A stretch of DNA of 42,263 nucleotides, from contig UQHB01000021.1 of the NCBI GenBank assembly GCA_900540735.1, forward strand, positions 1-42,263, given 5' to 3'. A program made the position numbers and the translations under genes. This document shows positions 1-7,497 of the stretch, piece after piece. Each line of letters begins with the position of its first letter. The stretch's first letter is position 1. This stretch comes from an uncultured Megasphaera sp. Its GTDB lineage: Bacteria; Bacillota; Negativicutes; Veillonellales; Megasphaeraceae. Under the pieces are notes generated by a model. It was not told the DNA's origin, did not search any database, and worked only from the letters and a program-made list of their open reading frames with translations.

Positions 1-13
1 GAATATAGCGAAA

Positions 14-54
14 GGGCTGTCGCAAAAGCAAATAAATGCTTTGTGCGACAGCCC
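14..54. terminator. Hairpin terminator after MFS gene
   Basis: An 11-bp stem (14-24 with 44-54) continues into a 6-bp inner stem (25-30 with 37-42) with one bulged base and loop AATAAA. On the minus strand it follows the MFS stop codon and is followed by TTTCGC, so it can end that transcript. It may also act on a plus-strand gene to the left of the window. Confidence 0.8.
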
Positions 55-70
55 CGTTTCTTTGTATATA

Positions 71-1225
71 TTACGCTTTCATTGTGTCTTTTGGCGCAAA
101 CAAAAGGCAATGGCCGAGAGCGGCTAAGACTTGGAAGCAAAAACCGACGAAGCACACACCGCCCCAGCCGAGAGATTCAAAAGCTCCTGTGCCGAGGTAA
201 GAGCCAGCAGCGCCACCGAGAAAATAAGAGACCATGAAGACTGTATTGTTACGGCTGCGCATAGCATCGCCTAAGGCTTGGACGCGAGCCATATTGGATA
301 CTTGACCGCATTGATTCCCTAAATCTAAAAGGATAACACCAATGCCGATAGCAATGAGAGAATGGGATCCCATGAGGAAAACGATGTATGCCAAGACTAT
401 GGATAAAATGCCAATGCTAATCGGGAGGCGCGGTGATTTGTCGTGGGCCACTTTGCCGATGTACGGAGCCGCGATGATGCCGCCAATGCCTAAGAGACCA
501 AAAAGGCCTGCTTCCTTTGGGCCTAACTGGAAGTATGGCGATTCTAATAAGAAAATGAGAGACGTCCACAAGGCGCTGAACGAAGCAAACATGCAAAAAC
601 CATTGAAACTGGCTTCGCGTAAAATGGGCTGTGACGCAATGAGAGAGGGAAAGGAGCCGAAGAGCTGCCGCAGTGATAAAGTCGCCGTGACCGTGCTTTT
701 TGGCAAGCGATAATGGACAATCAAGGCCATGGCAAGGACGACGAGAGCCGCAAAGACATAAACCCAACGCCAACCGAAATAAGAGCCGATGAAGCCACTG
801 ACCGTACGAGAAAGTAAAATCCCTGTTAAAAGGCCGCTCAATAAGAGGCCAATAACTTGGCTTTGTTTTTCCGGTGCTGTCAAGTGTGCTGCATAAGGAA
901 TGATTAACTGGGACATAATGCTCGTCACGCCGACGAGAAAGAGGGCGGGCAAGACGATTTCATAGATAGGGGCTGCAGCCGTCAAGAGCAACGTCAACGC
1001 AGAAATGACGAGCATAATGAAAATCAACTGCCGTCGTTCCCACCGGTCGCCTAAGGGCGTAATGCAAAAGAGACCGACTGCATAACCAAGTTGTGTTGCC
1101 ATGGCCGTCATACCGGCAGCTTGTTGGGACACGCCAAAGGTCAAGGCAACCTGTACTTCTAAAGGCTGAATATAATAGAGATTGGCAACGGAAATACCGC
1201 AGAGAATAGCTAAAAATAAAATCAT
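71..1225 (-). CDS. MFS transporter (drug/sugar efflux type)
   Basis: A 384-residue major facilitator superfamily protein, hydrophobic throughout with about twelve predicted membrane helices. The start of helix 1 (GISVANLYYIQPL) and the loop GDRWERRQLI, matching the MFS motif-A position between helices 2 and 3, place it with proton-driven exporters of the AraJ/YgaY kind. The substrate cannot be read from the sequence. The ATG at 1225 is preceded by AAGGAGC at a good distance. The stop of the upstream minus-strand gene lies only 10 bp away, so the two are probably co-transcribed from the promoter near 1943-1971. A hairpin follows the stop. The family call is firm and the function generic. Confidence 0.85.
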   Translation of the reverse strand: MILFLAILCGISVANLYYIQPLEVQVALTFGVSQQAAGMTAMATQLGYAVGLFCITPLGDRWERRQLIFIMLVISALTLLLTAAAPIYEIVLPALFLVGVTSIMSQLIIPYAAHLTAPEKQSQVIGLLLSGLLTGILLSRTVSGFIGSYFGWRWVYVFAALVVLAMALIVHYRLPKSTVTATLSLRQLFGSFPSLIASQPILREASFNGFCMFASFSALWTSLIFLLESPYFQLGPKEAGLFGLLGIGGIIAAPYIGKVAHDKSPRLPISIGILSIVLAYIVFLMGSHSLIAIGIGVILLDLGNQCGQVSNMARVQALGDAMRSRNNTVFMVSYFLGGAAGSYLGTGAFESLGWGGVCFVGFCFQVLAALGHCLLFAPKDTMKA

Positions 1226-1235
1226 TATACGCTCC

Positions 1236-1901
1236 TTACGATAACAGCATCTTCGTAGCGTAATCGTCTTCGACAGGAATATGATGGCGCATACAGTATT
1301 TGAGGAGCATCACATATTCTTTCGGCGTAATGTGAAGATGATTAATATATTCCATCCCTTCGTGGCCGAGGCCGTGTTCGGCACCAAAGAGGGACGAACG
1401 GCACTGGGCATAGGCCAGGCGATGTTCCGGGCGATTGCAATAGAGGGTCACGCGCGGATACAGTTCCGTCCAGCCTTTTGACGAGCGGCTTTGATAGAAA
1501 TGGGCATAGCGAATTTCTTTGGGTTCGACGGGACTGGCAATGCCGTTCCAATCGACGAGGCGGAGCGAATCGCCGTTGATTTCTATCATTTGCTGGTTTG
1601 GCAAGACGATTTTGCGGGTCAGCAAGTACGCTATAATGACGAAGGCGGCGTAACAGCCTAAGATGACGTAATACCACTGGGGATAGAAAAAGAGACAGAC
1701 AATGGCAATAATCCCAGCGAATACAGTCAGCATGATTTGCCGTGACGAATCATAATTGCGGATGACTACAGTCTGGGGCAAATCCATCGTCTTGTAGGCG
1801 CGGATGCGTTTTAAAATGAGATGTTTACCTGTATAGTGAGGGATAATATTGATACAGCATGTGGCAATAACCATGAAACAAATGACACCTAAGATTTCCA
1901 T
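1236..1901 (-). CDS. Membrane protein of unknown function, 221 aa
   Basis: I do not recognise this protein. It has one hydrophobic segment at the N-terminus (about residues 1-18), a basic loop, two closely spaced membrane helices at about residues 55-95, then a mostly polar C-terminal half of about 120 residues with several His, Tyr and Trp. The two-helix plus cytoplasmic-domain arrangement resembles small PH-like or YcxB-like membrane proteins, but no diagnostic motif is visible. A longer frame begins with TTG at 1922, but the AAGGAGG ribosome site lies inside that extension and points to the ATG at 1901. It is the first gene of a likely two-gene operon with the MFS exporter. Confidence 0.6.
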   Translation of the reverse strand: MEILGVICFMVIATCCINIIPHYTGKHLILKRIRAYKTMDLPQTVVIRNYDSSRQIMLTVFAGIIAIVCLFFYPQWYYVILGCYAAFVIIAYLLTRKIVLPNQQMIEINGDSLRLVDWNGIASPVEPKEIRYAHFYQSRSSKGWTELYPRVTLYCNRPEHRLAYAQCRSSLFGAEHGLGHEGMEYINHLHITPKEYVMLLKYCMRHHIPVEDDYATKMLLS

Positions 1902-1942
1902 GGGTCCTTCCTCCTTATACAACTGATTTCGTATACCCTCTC

Positions 1943-1971
1943 ATTATAGTGAGTTATGTTAGGAATAGCAA
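1943..1971 (-). promoter_or_regulatory. Promoter for the minus-strand MFS operon
   Basis: On the minus strand TTGCTA (1971-1966), a 17-bp spacer and a perfect TATAAT (1948-1943) lie about 40 bp before the ATG at 1901. This is a good sigma-A-type promoter. Confidence 0.65.
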
Positions 1972-2023
1972 TATCCGTATATAGAATATATAGGACAAAT
2001 CAAATAGGGATAAGAAATGTCCA

Positions 2024-2092
2024 AGTGGTAACAAATTAGTTCCACTATTTACAAGAAATATACTATACGTTACCCTTATTGTACGGTATAAT
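2024..2092 (+). promoter_or_regulatory. eno promoter region with inverted repeat
   Basis: A perfect TATAAT lies at 2087-2092, about 90 bp before eno, with only a weak -35 (TATACG at 2064-2069, 17-bp spacer). Upstream is an imperfect inverted repeat, AGTGGtAAC (2024-2032) facing GTTCCACT (2039-2046), which could be an operator. The leader between the -10 and the start shows no known riboswitch. Confidence 0.45.
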
Positions 2093-2180
2093 GAAAAGAA
2101 GACAGCCTGTCCTTAACGGCAAGAAATGGACCAGGTTGGAAAAACTTTTCGATTACGTAGCTTAAGGAGGCTCGATAGGC

Positions 2181-3485
2181 ATGATTTTGAAAGATATTAA
2201 AATTGAAAACGTCATTGCTAGAGAAATTATTGATTCCCGTGGTAATCCTACTGTAGAAGCTGATGTTATTTTAACAGACGGCACGGTTGGCCGTGGTGCA
2301 TCGCCGAGCGGCGCATCGACTGGTCAGTTTGAAGCACTTGAATTACGAGATGGGGACAAATCCAAATTCGGCGGCAAAGGCGTTTCCAAAGCTGTAGAAA
2401 ACGTCAACACCATTATTAAAGACGCTCTCGTTGGCATGAGCCCGTTCAACACGTATGAAGTAGATAAAGCGATGCTCGACGCTGACGGCACAGAAGGCAA
2501 AACGAAACTCGGCGCGAATGCCATCCTCGCTGTTTCCATTGCTGCCGCAAAAGCAGCTGCACAGGCTCTTCATATTCCCTTATACCGTTTCTTAGGCGGT
2601 GTGAATGGTAATAAACTCCCTGTACCGATGATGAACATCTTAAACGGTGGCGCGCATGCAGCAAACACTGTAGACGTACAGGAATTCATGATTATGCCGG
2701 CTGGTGCTCCGTCCTTCCGCGAAGCTCTCCGTTGGTGCACGGAAGTATTCCATGCTCTCCAGGGCCTCTTAAAAGCACAGGGCTTGGCTACATCCGTTGG
2801 TGACGAAGGCGGTTTTGCACCGAACCTCGGCAGTGATGAAGAAGCTATTAAATACATCGTCGAAGCTATCGAAAAAGCTGGTTACAAACCGGGCGAAGAC
2901 CTCGTTCTCGCTATCGACGCTGCTGCGAGCGAATGGAAAGGCGAAAAACAGGGCGAATACGTTCTCCCGAAAAAAGGCACGAAATTCACGACTCCGGAAC
3001 TCGTTGCTCATTGGGAACATTTAGTTGATACGTACCCTATTTACTCCATCGAAGACGGCCTTGATGAAGAAGACTGGGAAGGCTGGCAGCTCCTTACGGA
3101 AAAATTGGGCCACAAAGTACAGCTCGTTGGCGATGACTTATTCGTAACGAACACGAAACGCCTGGCAAAAGGTATCGAAGTCGGCGCAGGTAATGCTATC
3201 TTGATTAAACTCAATCAGATCGGCACTGTTTCGGAAACTCTCGAAGCTATTAAACTCGCTCACGAATCGAACTACCGCGCTGTCGTTTCCCACCGTTCTG
3301 GTGAAACAGAAGACACGACTATTGCTGACCTTGCTGTTGCCCTCAACACGGCACAGATTAAGACGGGCGCTCCGAACCGTAGCGAACGTGTTGCAAAATA
3401 CAACCGTCTCCTCCAAATCGAAGAAGAATTGGGCTGCGCTGCAATCTATCCGGGCTTTAAAGCATTTGGTCACGGCAAAAAATAA
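2181..3485 (+). CDS. eno: Enolase (phosphopyruvate hydratase)
   Basis: Glycolytic enzyme that interconverts 2-phosphoglycerate and phosphoenolpyruvate in the cytoplasm; full length at 434 residues. Visible family signatures include the N-terminal DSRGNPT, SGASTG, the magnesium ligands in LAIDAAASEW, SIEDGLDEEDW and LVGDDLF, the catalytic lysine region LIKLNQIGT and SHRSGETEDT. The ATG is preceded by AAGGAGG (2164-2170) ten bases away. The coding sequence favours CTC, CGT and GAA codons more uniformly than its neighbours, as expected of a highly expressed gene. It appears monocistronic, with its own promoter and a strong hairpin terminator. Confidence 0.98.
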   Translation: MILKDIKIENVIAREIIDSRGNPTVEADVILTDGTVGRGASPSGASTGQFEALELRDGDKSKFGGKGVSKAVENVNTIIKDALVGMSPFNTYEVDKAMLDADGTEGKTKLGANAILAVSIAAAKAAAQALHIPLYRFLGGVNGNKLPVPMMNILNGGAHAANTVDVQEFMIMPAGAPSFREALRWCTEVFHALQGLLKAQGLATSVGDEGGFAPNLGSDEEAIKYIVEAIEKAGYKPGEDLVLAIDAAASEWKGEKQGEYVLPKKGTKFTTPELVAHWEHLVDTYPIYSIEDGLDEEDWEGWQLLTEKLGHKVQLVGDDLFVTNTKRLAKGIEVGAGNAILIKLNQIGTVSETLEAIKLAHESNYRAVVSHRSGETEDTTIADLAVALNTAQIKTGAPNRSERVAKYNRLLQIEEELGCAAIYPGFKAFGHGKK

Positions 3486-3520
3486 AACCATACTACGTAG
3501 TATCTCTGCGTAAGGCAATG

Positions 3521-3554
3521 ACGCTGTTAGTACATTTGTACTGACAGCGTTTTT
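3521..3554 (+). terminator. eno terminator
   Basis: A 13-bp stem (3521-3533 with 3538-3550, one G-T pair) with loop ATTT is followed by a run of T. It is a classic intrinsic terminator 35 bp after the eno stop. Confidence 0.9.
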
Positions 3555-3566
3555 GCGTGGGATTAA

Positions 3567-3588
3567 TAGTATACTTGCAAGTATAGTA
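3567..3588. promoter_or_regulatory. Palindrome, candidate operator
   Basis: TATACTTGCAAGTATA (3570-3585) is a perfect 16-bp palindrome. It extends to 22 bp with one mismatched pair (3567-3588). It lies between the eno terminator and the promoter of the carboxypeptidase gene, 33 bp upstream of its -35, where an activator or repressor site would be expected. The cognate regulator is unknown. Confidence 0.4.
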
Positions 3589-3620
3589 AGACCTTTTATT
3601 TATTTTTTTGTTAGACATGA

Positions 3621-3649
3621 TTGACATTGTTTTAGATTTGACAGATAAT
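3621..3649 (+). promoter_or_regulatory. Promoter for carboxypeptidase-regulator pair
   Basis: A perfect TTGACA (3621-3626), a 17-bp spacer and GATAAT (3644-3649) lie 45 bp before the start codon at 3695. Confidence 0.75.
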
Positions 3650-3694
3650 TAATTATTATAAAAGAATATTGTAATGTAGCAAAGGAGTGTAGCC

Positions 3695-4543
3695 ATGAGG
3701 TTTTACATCAAACATATTTTGCTCAGTGTTGTCATGATGGCAATGCTCATTACCGGTGCTACAGCGGCTGCACCGACAGCCGAAGCAGCTGTACCAGGAA
3801 CGATTGCCGAATCGGCCTGTATGATTGACGTCGATACGGGCAAGGTCTTGTACCAAGTCAATCCGACGAAGTGGGTCCATCCGGCAAGTACGACGAAAAT
3901 CGTTACGCTCCTGACGGCCTTAGACCAAGGAAAAGATAAGCTTGATCAGCCTCTGTCTATTTCTTGGGATGCAGCTAATACGGAACCGTCGTCCCTCGGC
4001 ATTCGCCCGGGCGATAAACTGACGGTCCGCGAAGCCTTAAAAGGTATGATGGTCGTCTCTGGTAACGACGCAGCTGTGGCTGTTGCCGATACGATTGGCG
4101 GGTCTGTATCCGAATTTGCACGGATGATGAATGTAGAAGCAATTAAAATGGGGGCTTCTCATTCGAATTTTGTTAATCCGAACGGCCTGACAGCAGCACA
4201 TCATTACACGACAGCCATTGATATGGCGAAAATGGCAGCGTATGGCATGAAGAATTATCCCGAATTCCGACAAATTGTCAGCCTTCCTGCGTACGACGTT
4301 CAGTATTTAGATGGCCGCGCACCGAAACACGTAACGACGACGAATCTCTTCTTGACGTCTGGTTACGCTGGTGCAAACGGTGTCAAAACAGGGTACACAC
4401 AGGCAGCTGGGGACTGCCTCGTAGCTTCGGCCACACGGGATGGTCATACGTTGGTACTCGTACTCTATAATGACGACAACCGCTGGACAGATGCACCAAA
4501 GATTTTAGATTATGGTTTTCGGAGACTGCAAACGGGGAAATAG
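3695..4543 (+). CDS. D-alanyl-D-alanine carboxypeptidase (DacF-like, S11 family)
   Basis: An exported penicillin-binding-protein-type DD-carboxypeptidase that trims the terminal D-alanine from peptidoglycan stem peptides. Residues 1 to about 32 form a signal peptide ending near AEAA. The three active-site motifs of serine family S11 are present: S65-T-T-K68, S122-G-N124 and K231-T-G233. At 282 residues it stops just after the catalytic domain, so the C-terminal beta domain and amphipathic anchor of PBP5/DacA types are missing; that resembles short DacF- or DacB-like enzymes, and it may be released or held only by its signal segment. It has an AAGGAG ribosome site and its own promoter. A response regulator begins 36 bp downstream with no terminator between, suggesting one transcript. 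Confidence 0.9.
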   Translation: MRFYIKHILLSVVMMAMLITGATAAAPTAEAAVPGTIAESACMIDVDTGKVLYQVNPTKWVHPASTTKIVTLLTALDQGKDKLDQPLSISWDAANTEPSSLGIRPGDKLTVREALKGMMVVSGNDAAVAVADTIGGSVSEFARMMNVEAIKMGASHSNFVNPNGLTAAHHYTTAIDMAKMAAYGMKNYPEFRQIVSLPAYDVQYLDGRAPKHVTTTNLFLTSGYAGANGVKTGYTQAAGDCLVASATRDGHTLVLVLYNDDNRWTDAPKILDYGFRRLQTGK

Positions 4544-4579
4544 CAGTCTGATTTAGACATAAGCGAGGGGGATGTTGAT

Positions 4580-5293
4580 ATGGCTCAACATGTATTAATC
4601 ATTGAAGACGACAGCATGATTGCTGCATTAGAACGAGATTTTTTAGAAGCTCATGGATTTATGGTCACGGTTGCCAAGACCGGCAAAGAAGGTATGAAAA
4701 TCTTCGATGGGGGAACGATTGATGCGGTCTTACTAGATGTGGCCCTGCCCGATACGAATGGCTTTATTCTGTGCCAGCGGTTGCGGGAAATCAGTCATGT
4801 GCCGATTTTATTCGTTACCGCTCATGGCGATGACGATGATAAAATCAAAGGGTTGAGCTTAGGTGCTGATGATTACATCGTCAAGCCTTTTAATCCGTCG
4901 GAAATGACAGCGCGTGTAAAAGCGCATTTAGATATTCATCAACGGCTCTTGGGCATGCGCTCGCAGGCTGTGGATGAGAATAAACCAGATATTGAAATTG
5001 CTGATTTGCGGATTTTCATTAAACGCCATCAAGTGTTTAGAGGCAAACAGGAAATCAATTTGACTGGGAAAGAGTTTAATTTACTTGTCTTCTTGGCACT
5101 TCATCCAAACCAAGTGTTCTCGAAGAAGTATTTATTTGAAATGATTTGGCATCTTGATGCCTTAGGCGAAATGGCGACGGTCACAGTCCATGTGAACCGT
5201 CTCCGTGATAAGCTCAATGAAGTGAAACCAGAGTTCACAGCCATTGAAACGGTGTGGGGCAATGGGTATCGCTTCCGCGGCGATATGCCGTAA
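4580..5293 (+). CDS. OmpR/PhoB-family response regulator (no adjacent kinase)
   Basis: A two-component DNA-binding response regulator of 237 residues. The receiver domain (about 1-120) has the acidic pair D10-D11, phospho-acceptor D53 in LLDVALPD, T80 and K102 in the usual positions. A winged-helix domain (about 138-235) carries the family pattern LTGKEFNLL, VTVHVNRLRDK and WGNGYRF. There is no histidine kinase before or after it: upstream is the carboxypeptidase gene and downstream a strong terminator, so it is an orphan in this window. Sharing a transcript with a cell-wall enzyme suggests a role in envelope control, but that is inference. Ribosome site GAGGGGG precedes the ATG. Confidence 0.93.
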   Translation: MAQHVLIIEDDSMIAALERDFLEAHGFMVTVAKTGKEGMKIFDGGTIDAVLLDVALPDTNGFILCQRLREISHVPILFVTAHGDDDDKIKGLSLGADDYIVKPFNPSEMTARVKAHLDIHQRLLGMRSQAVDENKPDIEIADLRIFIKRHQVFRGKQEINLTGKEFNLLVFLALHPNQVFSKKYLFEMIWHLDALGEMATVTVHVNRLRDKLNEVKPEFTAIETVWGNGYRFRGDMP

Positions 5294-5309
5294 CTATCAA
5301 CTGTATACG

Positions 5310-5383
5310 AAAGGGATGGCAGTGTATTTCCTTAAGCCGGGATCTTCGAAACGGCCCAGGAAATACACTGCCATCCCTTTTTT
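5310..5383 (+). terminator. Very long hairpin terminator after response regulator
   Basis: Two 23-base arms (5310-5332 and 5358-5380) pair without mismatch around a 25-base loop that itself can form a GCCG/CGGC stem. TTTTTT covers the 3' edge of the stem and beyond (5378-5383). It starts 17 bp after the regulator stop. The stem is much longer than normal intrinsic terminators. Confidence 0.8.
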
Positions 5384-5390
5384 CGCATGC

Positions 5391-5427
5391 AAAAATCCCC
5401 ACTCCAGTGAAGGGATGGAGTGGGGAT
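5391..5427 (-). terminator. Rubrerythrin terminator
   Basis: A 12-bp perfect stem (5395-5406 with 5416-5427) with a 9-base loop. On the minus strand it is followed by TTTTT, so it ends the rubrerythrin transcript 60 bp after its stop. It sits back to back with the plus-strand terminator at 5310-5383. Confidence 0.8.
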
Positions 5428-5488
5428 AGTGTCATAACTGCTAGTGTCGTGTCTTAGTAGTTGGTAATGGTAATGAACGATGGGACAC

Positions 5489-6028
5489 TTAGAAGTTATT
5501 GGCTTTGATTTCAAAGAACGATTGCGGATGAGCGCAAACCGGACAGATTTTCGGAGCTTCTTCACCTTCGTAGATGAAGCCGCAGTTACGACAAATCCAA
5601 GTTTTCTTTTCCGGACGTTTGAATGCTTTGCCGCTTTCGACGTTTTCGAGGAGCGCATTGTACCGTTCTTCGTGATGTTTTTCGATTTCAGCTACTTTGT
5701 CGAATAAGAATGCGATTTTCGTAAAGCCTTCTTCACGAGCTTCTTTTGCGAAAGTCGGATACATTTCGGTCCATTCGTAATGTTCGCCAGCTGCTGCTTC
5801 TTTCAAGGATTCGATGTTGTTCGGAAGTTCGCCGCCGTTTAAGAGTTTGAACCAGATTTTAGCGTGTTCTTTTTCGTTACCAGCTGTTTCTTCAAAGAAT
5901 GCTGCGATTTGTTCGTAACCTGCTTTTTTAGCTACGCTTGCAAAGTACGTGTATTTATTCCGTGCTTGTGATTCGCCTGCAAATGCGGCTTGTAAGTTTT
6001 TTTCGGTTTTGCTTCCTTTTAATTCCAT
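5489..6028 (-). CDS. rbr: Rubrerythrin
   Basis: A non-haem iron protein that reduces hydrogen peroxide in the cytoplasm of anaerobes, taking electrons from NADH through rubredoxin-type partners. At 179 residues it is a standard-length classical rubrerythrin. The N-terminal ferritin-like four-helix domain (about 1-140) carries the diiron ligands, among them E19 and the E52-x-x-H55 motif, with a second ExxH-type pair near EIEKHHEE. The C-terminal rubredoxin domain has the two pairs CRNC and CPVC. An AGGAGG site lies before the ATG, and an excellent promoter (6125-6153) about 100 bp upstream drives it alone. Confidence 0.96.
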   Translation of the reverse strand: MELKGSKTEKNLQAAFAGESQARNKYTYFASVAKKAGYEQIAAFFEETAGNEKEHAKIWFKLLNGGELPNNIESLKEAAAGEHYEWTEMYPTFAKEAREEGFTKIAFLFDKVAEIEKHHEERYNALLENVESGKAFKRPEKKTWICRNCGFIYEGEEAPKICPVCAHPQSFFEIKANNF

Positions 6029-6124
6029 AATAAAATCCTCCTATTCGTGTTATCTATCTCTAATACAATATACCCATATGTCTATCAGACTTGGTGGAGA
6101 TGCATCTCATCTCCTGTTGAACAT

Positions 6125-6153
6125 AGTATAACACATATCATATTAAATATCAA
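6125..6153 (-). promoter_or_regulatory. Rubrerythrin promoter
   Basis: On the minus strand TTGATA (6153-6148), a 17-bp spacer and TATACT (6130-6125) with an extended TGn form a strong promoter. Just after the expected start site, GAGATGCATCTC (6097-6108) is a 12-bp palindrome able to form an RNA hairpin or a protein site. Further upstream GATAATTATC (6193-6202) faintly recalls Fur/PerR half sites. Confidence 0.75.
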
Positions 6154-6232
6154 TAGACAATTAAAATTAATTTAAAATAATTTCTAACTAATGATAATTA
6201 TCGATTACTTGCAAGGTAGGAGGATTTTTTAT

Positions 6233-6331
6233 ATGCTTTTATTGGTTGCGGCTTGTACTGTTGCCACTGTGAGAGGATGTCGTATGGGTACTGCTATCGT
6301 CATTGTGGTGGGATGGAGTCGCACTTTGTGA
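6233..6331 (+). CDS. Possible 32-residue hydrophobic peptide
   Basis: An ATG at 6233 opens a 32-codon frame ending in TGA. It is preceded by TAGGAGG (6217-6223) with ideal nine-base spacing, which no annotated gene explains. The peptide starts MLLLVAACTVATV and has a second hydrophobic stretch AIVIVVGW, so it could cross or coat a membrane. About 93 bases overlap, in antisense, the 3' end of the minus-strand gene 6239-6736. A plus-strand promoter is weak at best (TAGACA at 6154, AATAAT at 6176). It could be a real small protein, a remnant ribosome site from a lost gene, or chance. Confidence 0.3.
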   Translation: MLLLVAACTVATVRGCRMGTAIVIVVGWSRTL

Positions 6332-6736
6332 AGAGGTCGTATCGCGGCTCGGTGTATCGACGCGGCGGTTGTCACTTTGCGATTGCTGCCGTTCTTCTTG
6401 GCTCACAGTACTTTGTTCTTTGATTTTATTCAGTGTATCATTGAGGCTCGATTGGACCGAGTCTTGCGTGTCTTGAGCCGAGTCCTTGAGGTCGCCGTAT
6501 TTGGCTTTAAATTTTGCTTCTAATTCTTTAGCCCGTTCCGGATACATGGCTTTTAATTTATCTAAGATTTCAGCCTTGCTGGCGTTGCCTTCATTAAGGG
6601 CGCTTTGCAGGGCTTTATATTCGGTGTAATAGGCCATCCATTCTTTGAGGGGACCGTAATCATTATTCATGAATGAACGGAAGCCTAAGAAGGAAAAGAC
6701 CAAGGTTAAGACGAGGCAAATGAGTGTTTTAGCCAT
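6239..6736 (-). CDS. Membrane-anchored low-complexity protein, 165 aa
   Basis: I do not recognise a family. One hydrophobic segment at residues 3-20 is an uncleaved signal or N-terminal anchor. It is followed by a helical charged region (about 25-110) and a low-complexity tail of about 50 residues rich in Ser, Thr, His, Gln and Asn, which suggests an exported flexible domain. The start overlaps the stop of the upstream gene as TAATG, so the pair is translationally coupled, and the AAAAGGAGG site lies within the upstream gene's last codons. No terminator is visible between this gene and rubrerythrin downstream, so read-through is possible. Confidence 0.6.
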   Translation of the reverse strand: MAKTLICLVLTLVFSFLGFRSFMNNDYGPLKEWMAYYTEYKALQSALNEGNASKAEILDKLKAMYPERAKELEAKFKAKYGDLKDSAQDTQDSVQSSLNDTLNKIKEQSTVSQEERQQSQSDNRRVDTPSRDTTSSQSATPSHHNDDSSTHTTSSHSGNSTSRNQ

Positions 6737-7485
6737 TATGCACGCCTCCTTTTGCTTGATGTATGACGCGCTGCGTCATGACAGGCTTCGCCCGCATAGG
6801 TTGCCGTCAGGGCCGCAAAGAGAATAGCCAAGACTGTAAAGACCATAGTCGTTATGGAAAGCGTCGGCAAGGGCAATAAATCTGTATATAAGTATGACGG
6901 CAAGGCCGAAATGCCGATGCACGCCAAAATGGCTAAGGCCACGCCCAAATAAAGGAAGCCGCTCAAAATGCTAAAGAGGGTCCCTAAGATATCGAGGAAC
7001 GGACTGGCCACGGCTTTGGCTGCTTGCGGTACAGACGAATCGCTGTCATTCCAGTCGAAGTCTTTCCCTGTTTCTTGGTCGACTGCCTGTTGTGGTGCCG
7101 TATAAGGGCGATTGTCGTAACCTTGGTCTCTGCCGTAAGGCTGCCGTTGCCGTGCTGGCTGCGGCGGGGCCGGTATATCGTCGTCATCACCCCAAAAGGC
7201 TGAGTCTTCCTGCGCGTCTTGCGTGTCCTGCGGGTCATCAAAGTCCGGCATGACTGTCGCTTCTTTGAGGCTTTCATTGTCTTCTGGGACGATGGGCTTA
7301 CCGATGTAGTAACGATAAATATTTTTCGGGTGTCCTAGTTTGACACAAATTTCTTCTTCTGTTTTTCCTTCTTTGGCACCGAGGCGAAATTGTTCGTCAC
7401 AATCTTCTAAGATGCCTTTCAAGTCCCCTTTGTCTTCCTTGCGGAAATAATACTTCAAAAGGTCCATGAATTCTGTTTTTCGCAT
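6736..7485 (-). CDS. HAAS/DUF1700-like membrane protein
   Basis: A protein of 249 residues. The N-terminal about 65 residues (MRKTEFMDLL ... GKTEEEICVKLGHPKNI) have the pattern of the HAAS (DUF1700) signalling-associated helical domain: a short helical pair with an acidic 'YDE/CDEQF' turn and 'G-x-PK' end. An acidic, proline- and glutamine-rich linker of about 80 residues follows, then about three membrane helices in the C-terminal third, ending in a basic tail SKRRRA. HAAS proteins normally lie beside a PadR-type regulator; none is seen here. Gap to the upstream gene is 12 bp and the downstream gene overlaps by one base, making a three-gene operon. The domain call comes from recall, not a search. 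Confidence 0.65.
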   Translation of the reverse strand: MRKTEFMDLLKYYFRKEDKGDLKGILEDCDEQFRLGAKEGKTEEEICVKLGHPKNIYRYYIGKPIVPEDNESLKEATVMPDFDDPQDTQDAQEDSAFWGDDDDIPAPPQPARQRQPYGRDQGYDNRPYTAPQQAVDQETGKDFDWNDSDSSVPQAAKAVASPFLDILGTLFSILSGFLYLGVALAILACIGISALPSYLYTDLLPLPTLSITTMVFTVLAILFAALTATYAGEACHDAARHTSSKRRRA

Positions 7486-7497
7486 AGAATCACCTTT

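Noticed and set aside
417..773. A 118-codon minus-strand frame within the MFS gene
   Set aside because: It is in another frame of the same strand and covers conserved membrane helices of the real gene; composition is typical of a shadow frame.
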